Assembly: GCA_903824045.1 (NCBI GenBank)
Contig: CAIJVD010000024.1
Span: 1-64,000, forward strand
Direction of reading: 5' to 3'
Length of the DNA: 64,000 bases
From: an uncultured Chlorobiaceae bacterium
GTDB lineage: Bacteria > Bacteroidota > Chlorobiia > Chlorobiales > Chlorobiaceae
Shown: piece after piece, positions 1 to 13,322 of the stretch
Position numbering within the stretch: position 1 is the first letter of the stretch
How the letters are laid out: each line of letters begins with the position of its first letter
Made by a program: the position numbers and the translations under genes
The notes under the pieces: generated by a model
Seen by the model: the letters and a program-made list of their open reading frames with translations, nothing else
The model's database searches: none
What the model was told of the DNA's origin: nothing

Positions 1-381
1 CTTGAAACAAGAGGGTGAAAACCGGAAAACCGTAACCGGAGGATACTCGATTCTTGGTTGTTCGGCACCTTTTTCAAGCGCAAGAGATACGCTGTGTGGA
101 ACCTGGGTGGTCATCTCGTGAAAGGAGAGTGCCGAAACCAGGCAAAGTACACCATTCGGAACCCTCAGTGCAACGGTGACAAGATCAGGATATTCGAGCT
201 GCTTCCACCCTTTGAGTTGGTAAAGCCCTCGAGAAAGCTCCTCAAGCTCACCGCTGTCACGAAGACTGTAAAGCGTCCGGGGATGAATACCAAGACTGAT
301 CGCTTCCCGGGTACGGATGAGGCCTCCCTTGGCAAGAATAAGAGCTTTGGCCTTATCTGCAACTGTACTTTGTTGTGACAT
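1..381 (-). CDS. AbiEi-type antitoxin / winged-helix regulator, partial (3' end outside window)
   Basis: The frame is open from an ATG at 381 down to base 1 (127 codons) and continues past the window edge. The N-terminal part reads as the AbiEi antitoxin N-terminal domain: a helical stretch (AKALILAKGGLIRTREA), a helix-turn-helix around residues 20-45 (GIHPRTLYSLRDSGELEELS), then the typical RGLYQL wing and a VTVALRVPNGVLCLVSALSFHE stretch as in 'type IV toxin-antitoxin AbiEi family antitoxin' proteins. In that family the protein represses its own operon and offsets a nucleotidyltransferase toxin (AbiEii) encoded directly downstream; that position lies left of base 1, so the toxin cannot be checked here. 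An imperfect inverted repeat just upstream fits autoregulation. Family call is by motif recognition; orphan AbiEi-like regulators without toxin also exist. Confidence 0.75.
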   Translation of the reverse strand, partial: MSQQSTVADKAKALILAKGGLIRTREAISLGIHPRTLYSLRDSGELEELSRGLYQLKGWKQLEYPDLVTVALRVPNGVLCLVSALSFHEMTTQVPHSVSLALEKGAEQPRIEYPPVTVFRFSPSCFK

Positions 382-400
382 TTTTCATACGGATAGAAAT

Positions 401-426
401 ACCATACATTATGCATAAGTATAGGT
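401..426 (-). promoter_or_regulatory. Imperfect inverted repeat, candidate AbiEi operator
   Basis: A 26-base imperfect palindrome is centred on the perfect 10-mer TTATGCATAA (410-419), flanked by ACCATAC on one side and GTATAGGT on the other, which pair with a one-base slip. It lies 20 bases upstream of the antitoxin start codon in an AT-rich stretch. AbiEi proteins are known to bind inverted repeats in their own promoter, so autorepression is the likely role. This is inference from position and symmetry. Confidence 0.45.
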
Positions 427-643
427 ATATTTATCCTAACCAACAATAGACAAGAGAAGTATCGAAAAAGACTGAGGTAAATTTATACCACTCGTTCCTC
501 GAGCTTTCAGCGACTTTTGAGCTGTTCACTGCAAATTGCCTGAACAGGCTGAACAACATAGTATTGTTATTGCAAAACCGTATCGTTACAAGTGGAGCCA
601 AGGTCTCCCGTCACAGTATCATGAACCTCAACTTTAAGCACTG

Positions 644-1432
644 ATGCTTTTCAGAGTCATGTCCGACATCCATAACGAGTTCTGTCGGGAAGAGAGCAGC
701 GAGGACTGGCAGGTTCCGGAACTTGCCGAAGACAATGAATCCGTGCTCATCCTTGCTGGAGATATCGGGCTGCTGAGCAGAAAACAGACATGGTTCGGTT
801 TTCTTTCGCAGTGCTCAAAGCAGTTCAGAGACGTTTTTGTCATTGAAGGCAATCACGAATGGTATCACGGCAACATCGAGAAGCACTCCTGGCAGAACGC
901 CTTCGCCGAGCATGGATTTCACAACGTACATACCGGTCAGCTTATCCTGGAAGAGGAGAAAATCGCCATCATCGGGACAACTCTCTTGACAGACTTTTTT
1001 GGCGGCAATCCAATCACCATGTTTGATGTCAGTCAGGGCCTCAATGACTATCGGCTGATTAAAGTCGGAGCCGATTATCACCGGTTACGGCCGGAGTACC
1101 TTCTCGCTCTTCATCACAAGCAGAAAAAAAGGCTTTTTGAAGATGTCGATCACTATACGGGACTCGGATACACCGTGATTGTGGTCACCCATCATCACCC
1201 CTCACTACAAGGAATCGCCCCTGGTTACCGAAACGACCTCCTGAATGCGGCATATGTGTCAGACCTTGAAAAAGAGGTGCTCTCCCATAAAATAGCCTAC
1301 TGGATCTGTGGTCACTGCCATACAGCCATTGAGTATTCAATCGGCGAGACCAGAGTGATCTGCAACCCCAAAGGATATCCTCACGAATACGGCAACGGTT
1401 TCGATCCGCTCAAAACGCTGAACGTTCAGTGA
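644..1432 (+). CDS. Metallophosphoesterase (calcineurin-like)
   Basis: A 262-residue calcineurin-like phosphoesterase. All five metal-binding blocks are visible: SDIHNEF (residues 7-13, D-x-H), GDIGLL (about 40), GNHEWYH (about 69), HHHPS (about 183) and GHCHT (about 225). Such proteins hold a dinuclear metal centre and cleave phosphomono- or diesters; the sequence does not reveal the substrate. The ATG at 644 is preferred because the family begins a few residues before the D-x-H block; an in-frame ATG at 659 would start right on that block. The gene stands alone, with no operon partner, between an antitoxin gene and tRNA-Val. A second, unrelated-looking metallophosphoesterase lies at 47.9-48.8 kb. 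Confidence 0.85.
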   Translation: MLFRVMSDIHNEFCREESSEDWQVPELAEDNESVLILAGDIGLLSRKQTWFGFLSQCSKQFRDVFVIEGNHEWYHGNIEKHSWQNAFAEHGFHNVHTGQLILEEEKIAIIGTTLLTDFFGGNPITMFDVSQGLNDYRLIKVGADYHRLRPEYLLALHHKQKKRLFEDVDHYTGLGYTVIVVTHHHPSLQGIAPGYRNDLLNAAYVSDLEKEVLSHKIAYWICGHCHTAIEYSIGETRVICNPKGYPHEYGNGFDPLKTLNVQ

Positions 1433-1729
1433 TTTAGCATGCGGAGATTGTAGCAGCTATCGCCCCCTTTTATAAGATTAGCCTCCCTCGGGCTAAAGAA
1501 GCCAATAACGTTCGGGCCATTTGGCACCGGAAAATGCCAGAAACCTGAACAAAAAGATTGTAGAGGTAGCGCAGGCATTACGCATACAAGCGCAATACTC
1601 AATTATGCAATGAGTTACCTGGTTTTTTCAGGAGAAGTAAAAAAACTCGTATAACAATGGCGTAACAAAACCATTGGAAAACGGAGTTAACTATGATAAA
1701 ATCGAAGTATTTCAGCGGTATAAGGGAGA
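1433..1729. other. Gene-free stretch between metallophosphoesterase and tRNA-Val terminator
   Basis: No credible coding frame. There is a weak hairpin (TTAGCC at 1478-1483 with GGCTAA at 1491-1496) that could end the phosphoesterase transcript but lacks a T tract. A 31-codon frame beginning with ATG at 1693 behind GGAG runs through the terminator and the tRNA 3' end and is not believable as a gene. No other structure is seen. Confidence 0.5.
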
Positions 1730-1763
1730 AAAGAAAAAGTCCTGTAAGTTGTTTACTTACAGG
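1730..1763 (-). terminator. Rho-independent terminator of tRNA-Val
   Basis: A perfect 8-bp stem (CCTGTAAG at 1741-1748 with CTTACAGG at 1756-1763) and 7-base loop. Read on the minus strand it is followed by a U-rich run (ACTTTTTCTT), so it terminates the tRNA transcript about 16 bases past the tRNA 3' end. Confidence 0.8.
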
Positions 1764-1778
1764 CTTTTATGTGGGATG

Positions 1779-1852
1779 TGGGCGATAGAAGATTCGAACT
1801 TCCGACCTCTACAGTGTCAATGTAGCGCTCTAACCAACTGAGCTAATCGCCC
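1779..1852 (-). tRNA. tRNA-Val (anticodon GAC)
   Basis: The minus strand folds into a complete cloverleaf: acceptor stem GGGCGAT/ATCGCCC, D arm GCTC-AGTTGGTTA-GAGC, anticodon stem CTACA/TGTAG with loop TTGACAC, five-base variable loop and T arm with TTCGAAT. The anticodon GAC reads GUC/GUU valine codons. The discriminator base is A, and the next bases are CAT, so CCA is not encoded and must be added after transcription. It has its own promoter and terminator. Confidence 0.97.
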
Positions 1853-1868
1853 TCTTTGAAAGGCTGTA

Positions 1869-1897
1869 AATATAGGCTTTCATTTATCAAAAAGCAA
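1869..1897 (-). promoter_or_regulatory. Sigma70-like promoter of tRNA-Val
   Basis: On the minus strand TTGCTT (1892-1897) and TATATT (1869-1874) are separated by exactly 17 bases. The expected transcription start, near 1862, is about ten bases before the tRNA 5' end. It lies between clpX and the tRNA, so the tRNA need not depend on clpX transcription. Confidence 0.55.
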
Positions 1898-1922
1898 AGA
1901 GAAGCGCTGGTAAACATGCACT

Positions 1923-3230
1923 TTATGCAGTTTTTTTCCGTTTCCTGGTTCCGGAGATGTATTCAGGGGCCGCTTTGTTCTCGATCGTGTCGGCGGTGAT
2001 GATGCATTTCTTTACGCCGGTCATCGTGGGAAGCTCGAACATGATGTCGATCATGACGTTTTCGAGCACGGAGCGAAGGGCTCTGGCACCCGTGCCGCGT
2101 TCAATGGCGATGGCGACAATAGAGTCAAGCGCCGCTTCGGTAAACTCAAGCTCGACGCCGTCCATTTCAAACAGCTTTTTGTACTGCTTGGTTATGGCGT
2201 TTCTTGGTTCTACAAGGATGTTTCGCAAGGCTTTGTCGTCGAGCAGGTCAAGCGAGGAGATTACCGGGAGGCGGCCGATGAATTCGGGGATGAGACCGTA
2301 TTCGTGGAGGTCGTCCTGGGTGACAAACCTGAGTATTTCGGGATCGTATCCGGTCTGCTTGTTTTTGACTTTGGAACCAAATCCCATTGAGGATTTCGAT
2401 ATCCGCTTGGCAATAATCCTGTCAAGCCCTTCAAATGCTCCTCCACAGATGAAGAGGATGTTCTTGGTGTTGATGTTGATCAGCTGCTGCTCCGGGTGCT
2501 TTCTGCCACCTTTAGGAGGCACACCGACAACCGCGCCTTCAAGAATCTTAAGCAGGGCCTGCTGAACTCCCTCACCGGAAACATCCCTGGTAATGGAGAC
2601 GTTGGCGGATTTTCTGGCAATTTTATCGATCTCGTCGACATAGATGATCCCTCGCTCTGCCCTGTCGAGATTGAAATCAGAGGCGTGGAGCAGGCGGGCA
2701 AGAATGGTTTCAACATCGTCTCCGACATATCCCGCTTCGGTGAGGGATGTAGCATCAACGATTGAGAAGGGTACTTCGAGCAGGTTGGCAAGCGTCTGGG
2801 CAAGAAGTGTCTTGCCTGTACCGGTCGGCCCCATAAGCAGGATGTTGCTCTTCTCGATGACGACTTCATCATCATCATGCATCCACTCCTGCGACTCGAT
2901 TCTCTTGTAGTGATTATAGACGGCAACCGAGAGCGATTTCTTGGCGATCTCCTGACCGACAACGTAGTTATCAAGCGAATCCATGATAGCCTTTGGACTC
3001 ACCAGGCGGGGCTGGAACGGCTCGTCAGCCACACGATCGGGCTGCTGAATCGCGCTAAGCTCCTTTCGAAGGATCTCAAATGAGGTTTTTATGCATCGGT
3101 CGCAGATGAAGGCTCTCGGACCGGCAACCATACTGTTGACTTCCTGGGCGCTTCTGCCGCAGAATGAGCAGAATACTTCAGGGTTGTCGGTTCGGTTCTT
3201 GCCTTTTGCAGGTTCTTTTTCTCTCGTCAT
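1923..3230 (-). CDS. clpX: ATP-dependent Clp protease ATP-binding subunit ClpX
   Basis: A full-length ClpX (435 residues), the AAA+ unfoldase that feeds tagged or specific substrates to ClpP. Visible features in order: C4 zinc-binding domain with Cys21, 24, 43 and 46; Walker A GPTGTGKT (134-141); GYVG pore loop (167-170); Walker B IIYVDE (195-200); an RKHPEQ loop; and the SMGFG segment corresponding to the IGF loop that docks on ClpP, here with Met for Ile. The C-terminal small AAA+ domain is complete. clpP is not in the window, so the usual clpP-clpX pairing is broken here. It is followed by tRNA-Val and preceded, 40 bases upstream on the same strand, by a DUF4404 gene that may share its transcript. 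Confidence 0.98.
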   Translation of the reverse strand: MTREKEPAKGKNRTDNPEVFCSFCGRSAQEVNSMVAGPRAFICDRCIKTSFEILRKELSAIQQPDRVADEPFQPRLVSPKAIMDSLDNYVVGQEIAKKSLSVAVYNHYKRIESQEWMHDDDEVVIEKSNILLMGPTGTGKTLLAQTLANLLEVPFSIVDATSLTEAGYVGDDVETILARLLHASDFNLDRAERGIIYVDEIDKIARKSANVSITRDVSGEGVQQALLKILEGAVVGVPPKGGRKHPEQQLININTKNILFICGGAFEGLDRIIAKRISKSSMGFGSKVKNKQTGYDPEILRFVTQDDLHEYGLIPEFIGRLPVISSLDLLDDKALRNILVEPRNAITKQYKKLFEMDGVELEFTEAALDSIVAIAIERGTGARALRSVLENVMIDIMFELPTMTGVKKCIITADTIENKAAPEYISGTRKRKKTA

Positions 3231-3270
3231 GTAACAATCGTGCCTTCAATAATATTGGTAAGTTAGCCCG

Positions 3271-3540
3271 TCAGAATCCCATCCTGGCAAGACTTTCGAG
3301 GAGATGCTGAATGGTCATGCTCAGCTTGGGGTGGTCAGCCTCGAAATGGCTGACGGCCTCATTCATCCGTTCAACAAGGGAGTCATGTTCAAGAGCCGTT
3401 GCGGGCTTTTCGACGACAAGTTTCGCAATATCCTCGCGGAGCGTAGAGAGAACAGCTCTTGTGGTTTCGTCAAGAGAGTTCACCTGTTCAAGCTCCTTGT
3501 GAAGCGCTTCAAGCTGCTCGCGGAGTTTCTGCTGTTCCAT
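3271..3540 (-). CDS. DUF4404 family small protein
   Basis: An 89-residue, highly charged, mostly helical protein (LREQLEALHKELEQVNSLD at the N-terminus, later EADHPKLSMTIQHLLESLARMGF). The pattern matches DUF4404, a family of roughly 85-residue proteins of unknown function. The first 30 residues have heptad-like leucines and could form a coiled coil. No signal peptide or membrane segment. A GGG-containing ribosome-binding site (AAGGGCAT) precedes the ATG. It sits between gltD and clpX on the same strand, with 40 bases to clpX, so cotranscription with clpX is likely. No function is assigned. Confidence 0.75.
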   Translation of the reverse strand: MEQQKLREQLEALHKELEQVNSLDETTRAVLSTLREDIAKLVVEKPATALEHDSLVERMNEAVSHFEADHPKLSMTIQHLLESLARMGF

Positions 3541-3607
3541 ATGCCCTTCGGGTTAAAACAAGTTGCCGGTTGATCTAAAGGTATAACGCTTCAAGAGTGC
3601 CAATCGT

Positions 3608-5083
3608 TTACGGTAGACTGGTTGCTCCCATCAGAAAACGGTCACACTCACGCGCGGCGGCACGGCCTTCATGAATTGCCCATACGACAAGGCTCTGACC
3701 GCGGCGCGCATCGCCGGCAGCAAAGATCTTTTCGCGGCTGGTCAGGTAGGTTTTGTCGGTTGCCCTGATGTTGGAACGCTCGTCACGCTGAACCTGGAGC
3801 TGCTGCAGAAGATTCTCCTCCGGTCCGATGAAGCCCATGGCAAGCAGCACGAGATCCGCAGGAATGATCTGTTCGGTGCCTGCAACCGGCAGCGGAAGGA
3901 AACGTCCCTCTTTCTTGGTCCACTCTACCTTGGAGACTTCGACGGCCTTGAGTGCACCGTTCTGGCCATCAAGAAACTTCTTGGTCATCATGGAGTACTT
4001 TCTCGGATCCTCGCCCTGCACCTCGGCGGCTTCCTCCTGGCCGTAATCGACCTTGAAGGTTTTGGGCCACTCGGGCCAGGGATTGTCCGGCTGGCGCTCG
4101 AGGGGAGGTTTCGGCATGATCTCGAGCTGGATGACGCTCTTGCATCCCTGACGCAGGGAGGTTGCCACGCAGTCTGTGCCGGTATCACCGCCACCGATGA
4201 CGACAACACTCTTGCCGGCTGCAGAAAGCGTCGGGGCATTGCCGTCAAGCACTGATTTTGTGCTTGAACGCAGAAAATCCATCGCAAAGTGAATGCCGGA
4301 GAACTCCCGGCCCTCGGCATCGAGGTCACGGGGTTTGGTTGCGCCTGTGCAGAGCACGACGGCATCAAACTCTTCAAGCAGCTTGTCGGCAGGATAGTCC
4401 ACACCAACCTCGGTGCTCTCCATGAAGATAACGCCCTCACTCGCCATCAGGTCGATACGACGCTGAAGAACCTTTTTCTTGTCGAGCTTCATGTTCGGGA
4501 TTCCATACATCATGAGACCGCCGAAACGGTCATCACGCTCAAAAACCGTCACGCTATGACCTGCCTTGTTGAGCTGGTCGGCACAGGCAAGACCCGAAGG
4601 GCCTGAGCCCACGACAGCAACCCGTTTGCCGGTGCGGTGTGCGATAGTTTTAGGCTCGACCCACCCTTCAGCAAAGGCGTGCTCGATAATCGAGTACTCG
4701 ATGTTCTTGATGGTGACGGGGGGTTCAATGATGCCGAGCACGCAGGAGCCTTCGCAAGGGGCCGGACAGACCCGCCCGGTAAACTCGGGAAAATTGTTGG
4801 TCTTGGTCAGGCGATCGTATGCCTCATGCCAGAAGCCGTTATAGACATAGTCATTCCACTCGGGAATGAGATTGTGGATGGGGCACCCGCTCGTCATGCC
4901 ACTGAGCATGAAACCGGTGTGGCAGTAAGGGGTTCCGCAGTCCATACAGCGGGCACCCTGCTTCTGCAGATCTTCAGCAGCCATCTCGAGATGAAATTCC
5001 TGCCAGTCCTTTATCCTTTCCAGAGGCTCCCTGTCAAGAGGCAACGCTCTCTGGTACTCCATAAAACCTTTAACTTTGCCCAT
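3608..5083 (-). CDS. gltD: Glutamate synthase (NADPH) small subunit
   Basis: A 491-residue beta subunit of bacterial GOGAT. It oxidises NAD(P)H through FAD and passes electrons to the large subunit via iron-sulfur clusters. Seen: the N-terminal cysteine cluster (Cys46, 49, 54, 67 and further CPAPCEGSC near 106-114), FAD dinucleotide fold [13 protein letters not shown] (about 155-167), NADPH fold [13 protein letters not shown], and the C-terminal FAD motif with [16 protein letters not shown]. It lies 50 bases downstream of gltB on the same strand, the standard gltBD pair, giving the main route for incorporating ammonia-derived glutamine nitrogen into glutamate. Confidence 0.97.
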   Translation of the reverse strand: MGKVKGFMEYQRALPLDREPLERIKDWQEFHLEMAAEDLQKQGARCMDCGTPYCHTGFMLSGMTSGCPIHNLIPEWNDYVYNGFWHEAYDRLTKTNNFPEFTGRVCPAPCEGSCVLGIIEPPVTIKNIEYSIIEHAFAEGWVEPKTIAHRTGKRVAVVGSGPSGLACADQLNKAGHSVTVFERDDRFGGLMMYGIPNMKLDKKKVLQRRIDLMASEGVIFMESTEVGVDYPADKLLEEFDAVVLCTGATKPRDLDAEGREFSGIHFAMDFLRSSTKSVLDGNAPTLSAAGKSVVVIGGGDTGTDCVATSLRQGCKSVIQLEIMPKPPLERQPDNPWPEWPKTFKVDYGQEEAAEVQGEDPRKYSMMTKKFLDGQNGALKAVEVSKVEWTKKEGRFLPLPVAGTEQIIPADLVLLAMGFIGPEENLLQQLQVQRDERSNIRATDKTYLTSREKIFAAGDARRGQSLVVWAIHEGRAAARECDRFLMGATSLP

Positions 5084-5133
5084 ATCAATATTTTAATCTT
5101 TTCCGAAGGGGGCGACAGCGCCCCTCTCCACTG

Positions 5134-9735
<4,602 letters not shown>

Positions 9736-9846
9736 ATTATTTTAGGCACAACTTTTCGAATAGTTTCAAAAAAAAGGCAATTGGCAACCCGAAGTGCAGA
9801 ATATAAGCTTATTAACAAAATAATCCGCGATCCGAAATCTCGAGCT

Positions 9847-10590
9847 TCACGCTTTTGCCTGGCTTGCGACAGCCTCAACGGCTTTCTTCAGGGCATCCTG
9901 GTCGCCAAGGTAATAACTTTTGAGAGGTTTCAGGTTATCGTCAAGCTCATAGACCAGCGGAATACCCGTAGGAATATTGAGACCGACGATGTCCTCCTCC
10001 GAGATGTTGTCGAGATACTTGACAAGCGCACGAAGCGAATTGCCATGAGCTGCGATGATGACCCTCTTCCCCTCGCGAATCTGAGGGGCTATCGTCTCAT
10101 GCCAGAGAGGCAGGAACCTCTCCACGGTATCCTTGAGGCATTCGCTCAGCGGAAGCTGCTCTTCGCTCAGGGCGGCATAACGCGGATCGGAACCGGGATA
10201 GCGCTCATCGTTTTTCTCCAGCGCCGGCGGCGGGGTATCATAGCTTCTTCTCCATACCAGAACCTGCTCGTCACCATACTTCTGGGCAGTCTCGCTCTTG
10301 TTGAGACCCTGCAGGGCTCCGTAGTGCCGTTCATTGAGCCTCCAGCTCTTGAAAACGGGAATCCACATAAGATCCATCGCATCAAGCGCACTCCAGAGCG
10401 TCCTTATGGCACGCTTCAAAACAGAGGTATAGGCGACGTCAAACACAAAACCGGCCTCGTGAAGCAGTCGGCCAGCTTCCGCAGCCTCCTTGCGTCCCTG
10501 CTCAGACAGGTCGATATCATACCAGCCTGTAAAACGGTTTTCACGGTTCCACTGACTTTCACCATGACGTAGCAAGACCAGTTTGATCAT
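9847..10590 (-). CDS. gpmA: 2,3-bisphosphoglycerate-dependent phosphoglycerate mutase
   Basis: A 247-residue cofactor-dependent mutase interconverting 3- and 2-phosphoglycerate, the standard length. The phosphorylated histidine is in LRHGESQWN near the N-terminus; the second catalytic histidine is in [27 protein letters not shown] and [12 protein letters not shown] are typical of the family. A longer frame reaches 10629, but the ATG at 10590 has AGGGGG seven bases upstream and matches the family start ([12 protein letters not shown]), so the shorter form is chosen. It is upstream of gltB on the same strand with 111 bases between, so it is probably a separate unit. Confidence 0.96.
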   Translation of the reverse strand: MIKLVLLRHGESQWNRENRFTGWYDIDLSEQGRKEAAEAGRLLHEAGFVFDVAYTSVLKRAIRTLWSALDAMDLMWIPVFKSWRLNERHYGALQGLNKSETAQKYGDEQVLVWRRSYDTPPPALEKNDERYPGSDPRYAALSEEQLPLSECLKDTVERFLPLWHETIAPQIREGKRVIIAAHGNSLRALVKYLDNISEEDIVGLNIPTGIPLVYELDDNLKPLKSYYLGDQDALKKAVEAVASQAKA

Positions 10591-10877
10591 ATCGCCCCCT
10601 GTAAGGATGATTATTATTAATAAGGCCAAAAATAAAACTTCTCAACTTAATTGGCCGGCAATTTAATATTCTCTGCCTCTTTTCTCAAACTTCATCCTGC
10701 CTGGAGAGTGCAAGAATTGTCAGAATTCAGCAGATTGAAGCAGCGTGAGGGTTTTTATGAGAATTGTAGGTAGATTTATATAACGAAATATAATATCTTA
10801 AATAATTTTCTTTTTGCACTGTATACCGGAAGGCCTGTTGCCGGTCACCTGTCCTCTGGGGTAAAGAGGGTCTGTAA

Positions 10878-12164
10878 ATGCTATCTATACCGATAAAAAA
10901 GACAATGAACGTAGACAATTTCAGGTTACAATTAGGCGGAAAAGAGTATGTGCCCATCATTATCGGTGGGATGGGTGTCAATATTTCGACAACAGAACTT
11001 GCTCTTTCAGCCGAAAGGCTCGGTGGAATAGGCCATATTTCCGATGCCCTCGTCACCTATGTCTGCGACAGGATATTCAAGACCTCCTACGTCAGCCGGA
11101 AGAGAAAACAGTACGCAGCACACAGCGACAATCCCGACAAGTCGGCCGAGCTCTTCGACCTGGAGGAGATTGCTGAAGCACAAAAAAAATATATCGAACA
11201 TACCATCTCGCAGAAGAGCGGCAAGGGCGCCATTTTTCTGAACTGCATGGAAAAACTGACCATGAACAGTTCGGTTGAGACCTTGAAAGTCCGCCTGAAT
11301 TCTGCGATGGATGCCGGCATCGACGGCCTCACCCTCGCAGCCGGCCTCAACCTCCGCACCCTTGACCTCATCCAGGATCACCCGAGGTTTCGCGATGTGC
11401 AGATCGGCATCATCATCTCCTCGGTCAGGGCGCTTGCCATTTTCCTGAAACGCGCCGTGCGGCTTAACCGCTTACCGGACTACATCATCGTCGAAGGCCC
11501 TCTTGCCGGCGGCCACCTCGGCTTCGGGCCGGGCGACTGGCAGAGCTTCGACCTGCAGACCATTTTCACAGAGGTTGTGGAGTTCCTGAAAAAGGAGGGC
11601 CTCAACATTCCTGTCATACCTGCAGGCGGCATTTTCACCGGCACGGACGCTGTTGACTATCTCAAGCAGGGCGCAGGAGCAGTGCAGGTTGCAACGCGCT
11701 TCACCATTGCAAAAGAGGCCGGACTCCCCTCGTCGGTCAAGCAGGAGTACCTCAATGCAGAGGAGAAGGATATCGTCGTCAATATGGCATCCACGACCGG
11801 CTACCCGATGAGAATGCTCGTCAACTCCCCCACGCTCCGCTATGCCATCAAGCCGAATTGCGAGGGCCTGGGCTACCTGCTTGAAAACGGCGGCAAATGC
11901 ACCTACATCGATGCCTACTACCAGTCGATCGCCGAGAGAAAAGAGGGTGAACCGCTCGTTGTCAAGGAGAAAACATGCCTCTGCACCGGCATGGCAAATT
12001 ATGACTGCTGGACATGCGGCCACACCACCTACCGCCTCAAGGAGACGACCAACCGTCTTGAGGGTGGCGTATGGCAGCTGCCCGACGCCAAAGATATTTT
12101 TCTGGACTACCAGTTCAGCAGCGACCACTCCATCCGCCTGCCGGAACTGGAAAGTGTATCGTAA
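10878..12164 (+). CDS. Nitronate monooxygenase / 2-nitropropane dioxygenase family flavoprotein
   Basis: A 428-residue NAD(P)H-dependent flavin oxidoreductase of the nitronate monooxygenase (NPD) family, a FMN-binding TIM barrel. Seen: PIIIGGMGVNIS at the start of the barrel, IVEGPLAGGHLGFG (catalytic-loop motif with the GGHLG of the family), VIPAGGIFTG and GAGAVQVATRF (phosphate-binding strands). The C-terminal extension carries a compact cysteine group (CLCTGMANYDCWTCG, residues about 368-382) that could bind a metal; this is not part of the core family. The start is supported by AGAGGG seven bases upstream. The substrate is unknown, and 'nitronate' activity should not be assumed. Next gene downstream after 148 bases is a membrane protein on the same strand. 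Confidence 0.85.
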   Translation: MLSIPIKKTMNVDNFRLQLGGKEYVPIIIGGMGVNISTTELALSAERLGGIGHISDALVTYVCDRIFKTSYVSRKRKQYAAHSDNPDKSAELFDLEEIAEAQKKYIEHTISQKSGKGAIFLNCMEKLTMNSSVETLKVRLNSAMDAGIDGLTLAAGLNLRTLDLIQDHPRFRDVQIGIIISSVRALAIFLKRAVRLNRLPDYIIVEGPLAGGHLGFGPGDWQSFDLQTIFTEVVEFLKKEGLNIPVIPAGGIFTGTDAVDYLKQGAGAVQVATRFTIAKEAGLPSSVKQEYLNAEEKDIVVNMASTTGYPMRMLVNSPTLRYAIKPNCEGLGYLLENGGKCTYIDAYYQSIAERKEGEPLVVKEKTCLCTGMANYDCWTCGHTTYRLKETTNRLEGGVWQLPDAKDIFLDYQFSSDHSIRLPELESVS

Positions 12165-12312
12165 CGTTTGCATGAGAGAAGAGCTCCGCAGTCGGCCCGA
12201 CTTTTTGGTGGCGGCTGAAGGAACTGCCTGATTCACCGCCATAAGCCCCGATCTGTCGGAAGAGCCTGGCGCATCGAACCAGAGAAACCGGATACAACCT
12301 GCTCTGCCGACA

Positions 12313-13320
12313 ATGAAACGAAAAACGATCCTTTCGGCATACACCGCGATTCTTGCATCAGCACTGCTTCTTGCGGTATTCACCTTCAATCAGGTCCATG
12401 CCGCATTCACAGTACTCGAAACACTCCAGCCCCATGCAGGGCAGGCTTTTCTGCTGTTTTTTGCAATAACGATCCTTCTTGCTGTTGCCGCTTCCGCCCG
12501 TTTTCTATGGGCCCCGAAAAAAACGGGACTCCCCGATCATGAAAACTCGAAAGAGATGGCGTCGTACCTCACCTATATGGGCGGCCATATGCGCCTGCAC
12601 CCCATGCACCCTGACCCCAAAAAAAAGGATAGGGACCTTCGCTGGGTGCGCACCAACCTCAAGCTTGCCGAGGTAGACGCCCTCAACACGACGAAACAGA
12701 TCGCCACGAAAAACTTTTTTGTCGGGGCCTTCGCACAGAACACCTCATACGGAACGACAACGTCGCTGTTGAACAATATCAGGGTGCTGTGGTCCATTTA
12801 CACCATACATAACCGCGAGCAGCATCTCAGGGAGTTCATCTCGCTTGTGCGTGCCGTCTATAGGTGCCTCCCGCTGTCCGACTTCAGGAAAGAGGAGATC
12901 CCGGCCCATATTCAGCCCATCATTCAGTCCGCCTTCAGCAACACGCTCTCGTCGCTGCTCCCGGCGGGCAACCTCCTGACCCCCTTCTTCCTCAATCTCT
13001 TCCTGGCCGGGGCAACAAATACCTACCTCACCTGCCTGGCAGGCATCATTGCAACGCGCCACTGTCAGATCATGACCGAAGAAGACAAAAAGGCGATCAT
13101 ACAGCAGAGCATCTTCGAAGCCTCGTTCATGCTGAAGGAGATCGTACGGGAGTGCAATCCGATTCTCTCGGTAACGGTAAGCAAGGCCGTTAAAAAAGCG
13201 GGCATCGAAAGCCTCGACACCATGCACTCACCTTCCGCCGAAAGCGGGCTGGCTCAAGGCATCGTCTCCCATCTGGCGAGCTCACTGAAGAGCATTATCC
13301 TGGAGACGGCCAAAGAGTAA
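12313..13320 (+). CDS. Membrane protein, DUF697-like (function unknown)
   Basis: A 335-residue protein with two N-terminal hydrophobic segments (about residues 7-25 and 44-66), a basic, charged linker (HPDPKKKDRDLRWVR) and a long mainly helical cytoplasmic or membrane-associated part. The region around NNIRVLWSIYTIHN ... LVRAVYRCL ... LAGATNTYLTCLAGIIATRHC resembles the DUF697/YcjF layout, where a conserved 'LWRNLRLIREIA' helix is followed by a C-terminal 'GLLTARLG' helix. That resemblance is by eye and moderate. No catalytic motif. It ends two bases from the convergent tadA stop codon. Confidence 0.6.
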   Translation: MKRKTILSAYTAILASALLLAVFTFNQVHAAFTVLETLQPHAGQAFLLFFAITILLAVAASARFLWAPKKTGLPDHENSKEMASYLTYMGGHMRLHPMHPDPKKKDRDLRWVRTNLKLAEVDALNTTKQIATKNFFVGAFAQNTSYGTTTSLLNNIRVLWSIYTIHNREQHLREFISLVRAVYRCLPLSDFRKEEIPAHIQPIIQSAFSNTLSSLLPAGNLLTPFFLNLFLAGATNTYLTCLAGIIATRHCQIMTEEDKKAIIQQSIFEASFMLKEIVRECNPILSVTVSKAVKKAGIESLDTMHSPSAESGLAQGIVSHLASSLKSIILETAKE

Positions 13321-13322
13321 GC

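Noticed and set aside
1693-1788. 31-codon frame with GGAG before its ATG
   Set aside because: It runs through the tRNA-Val terminator and into the tRNA 3' end, which are better explained as RNA signals.
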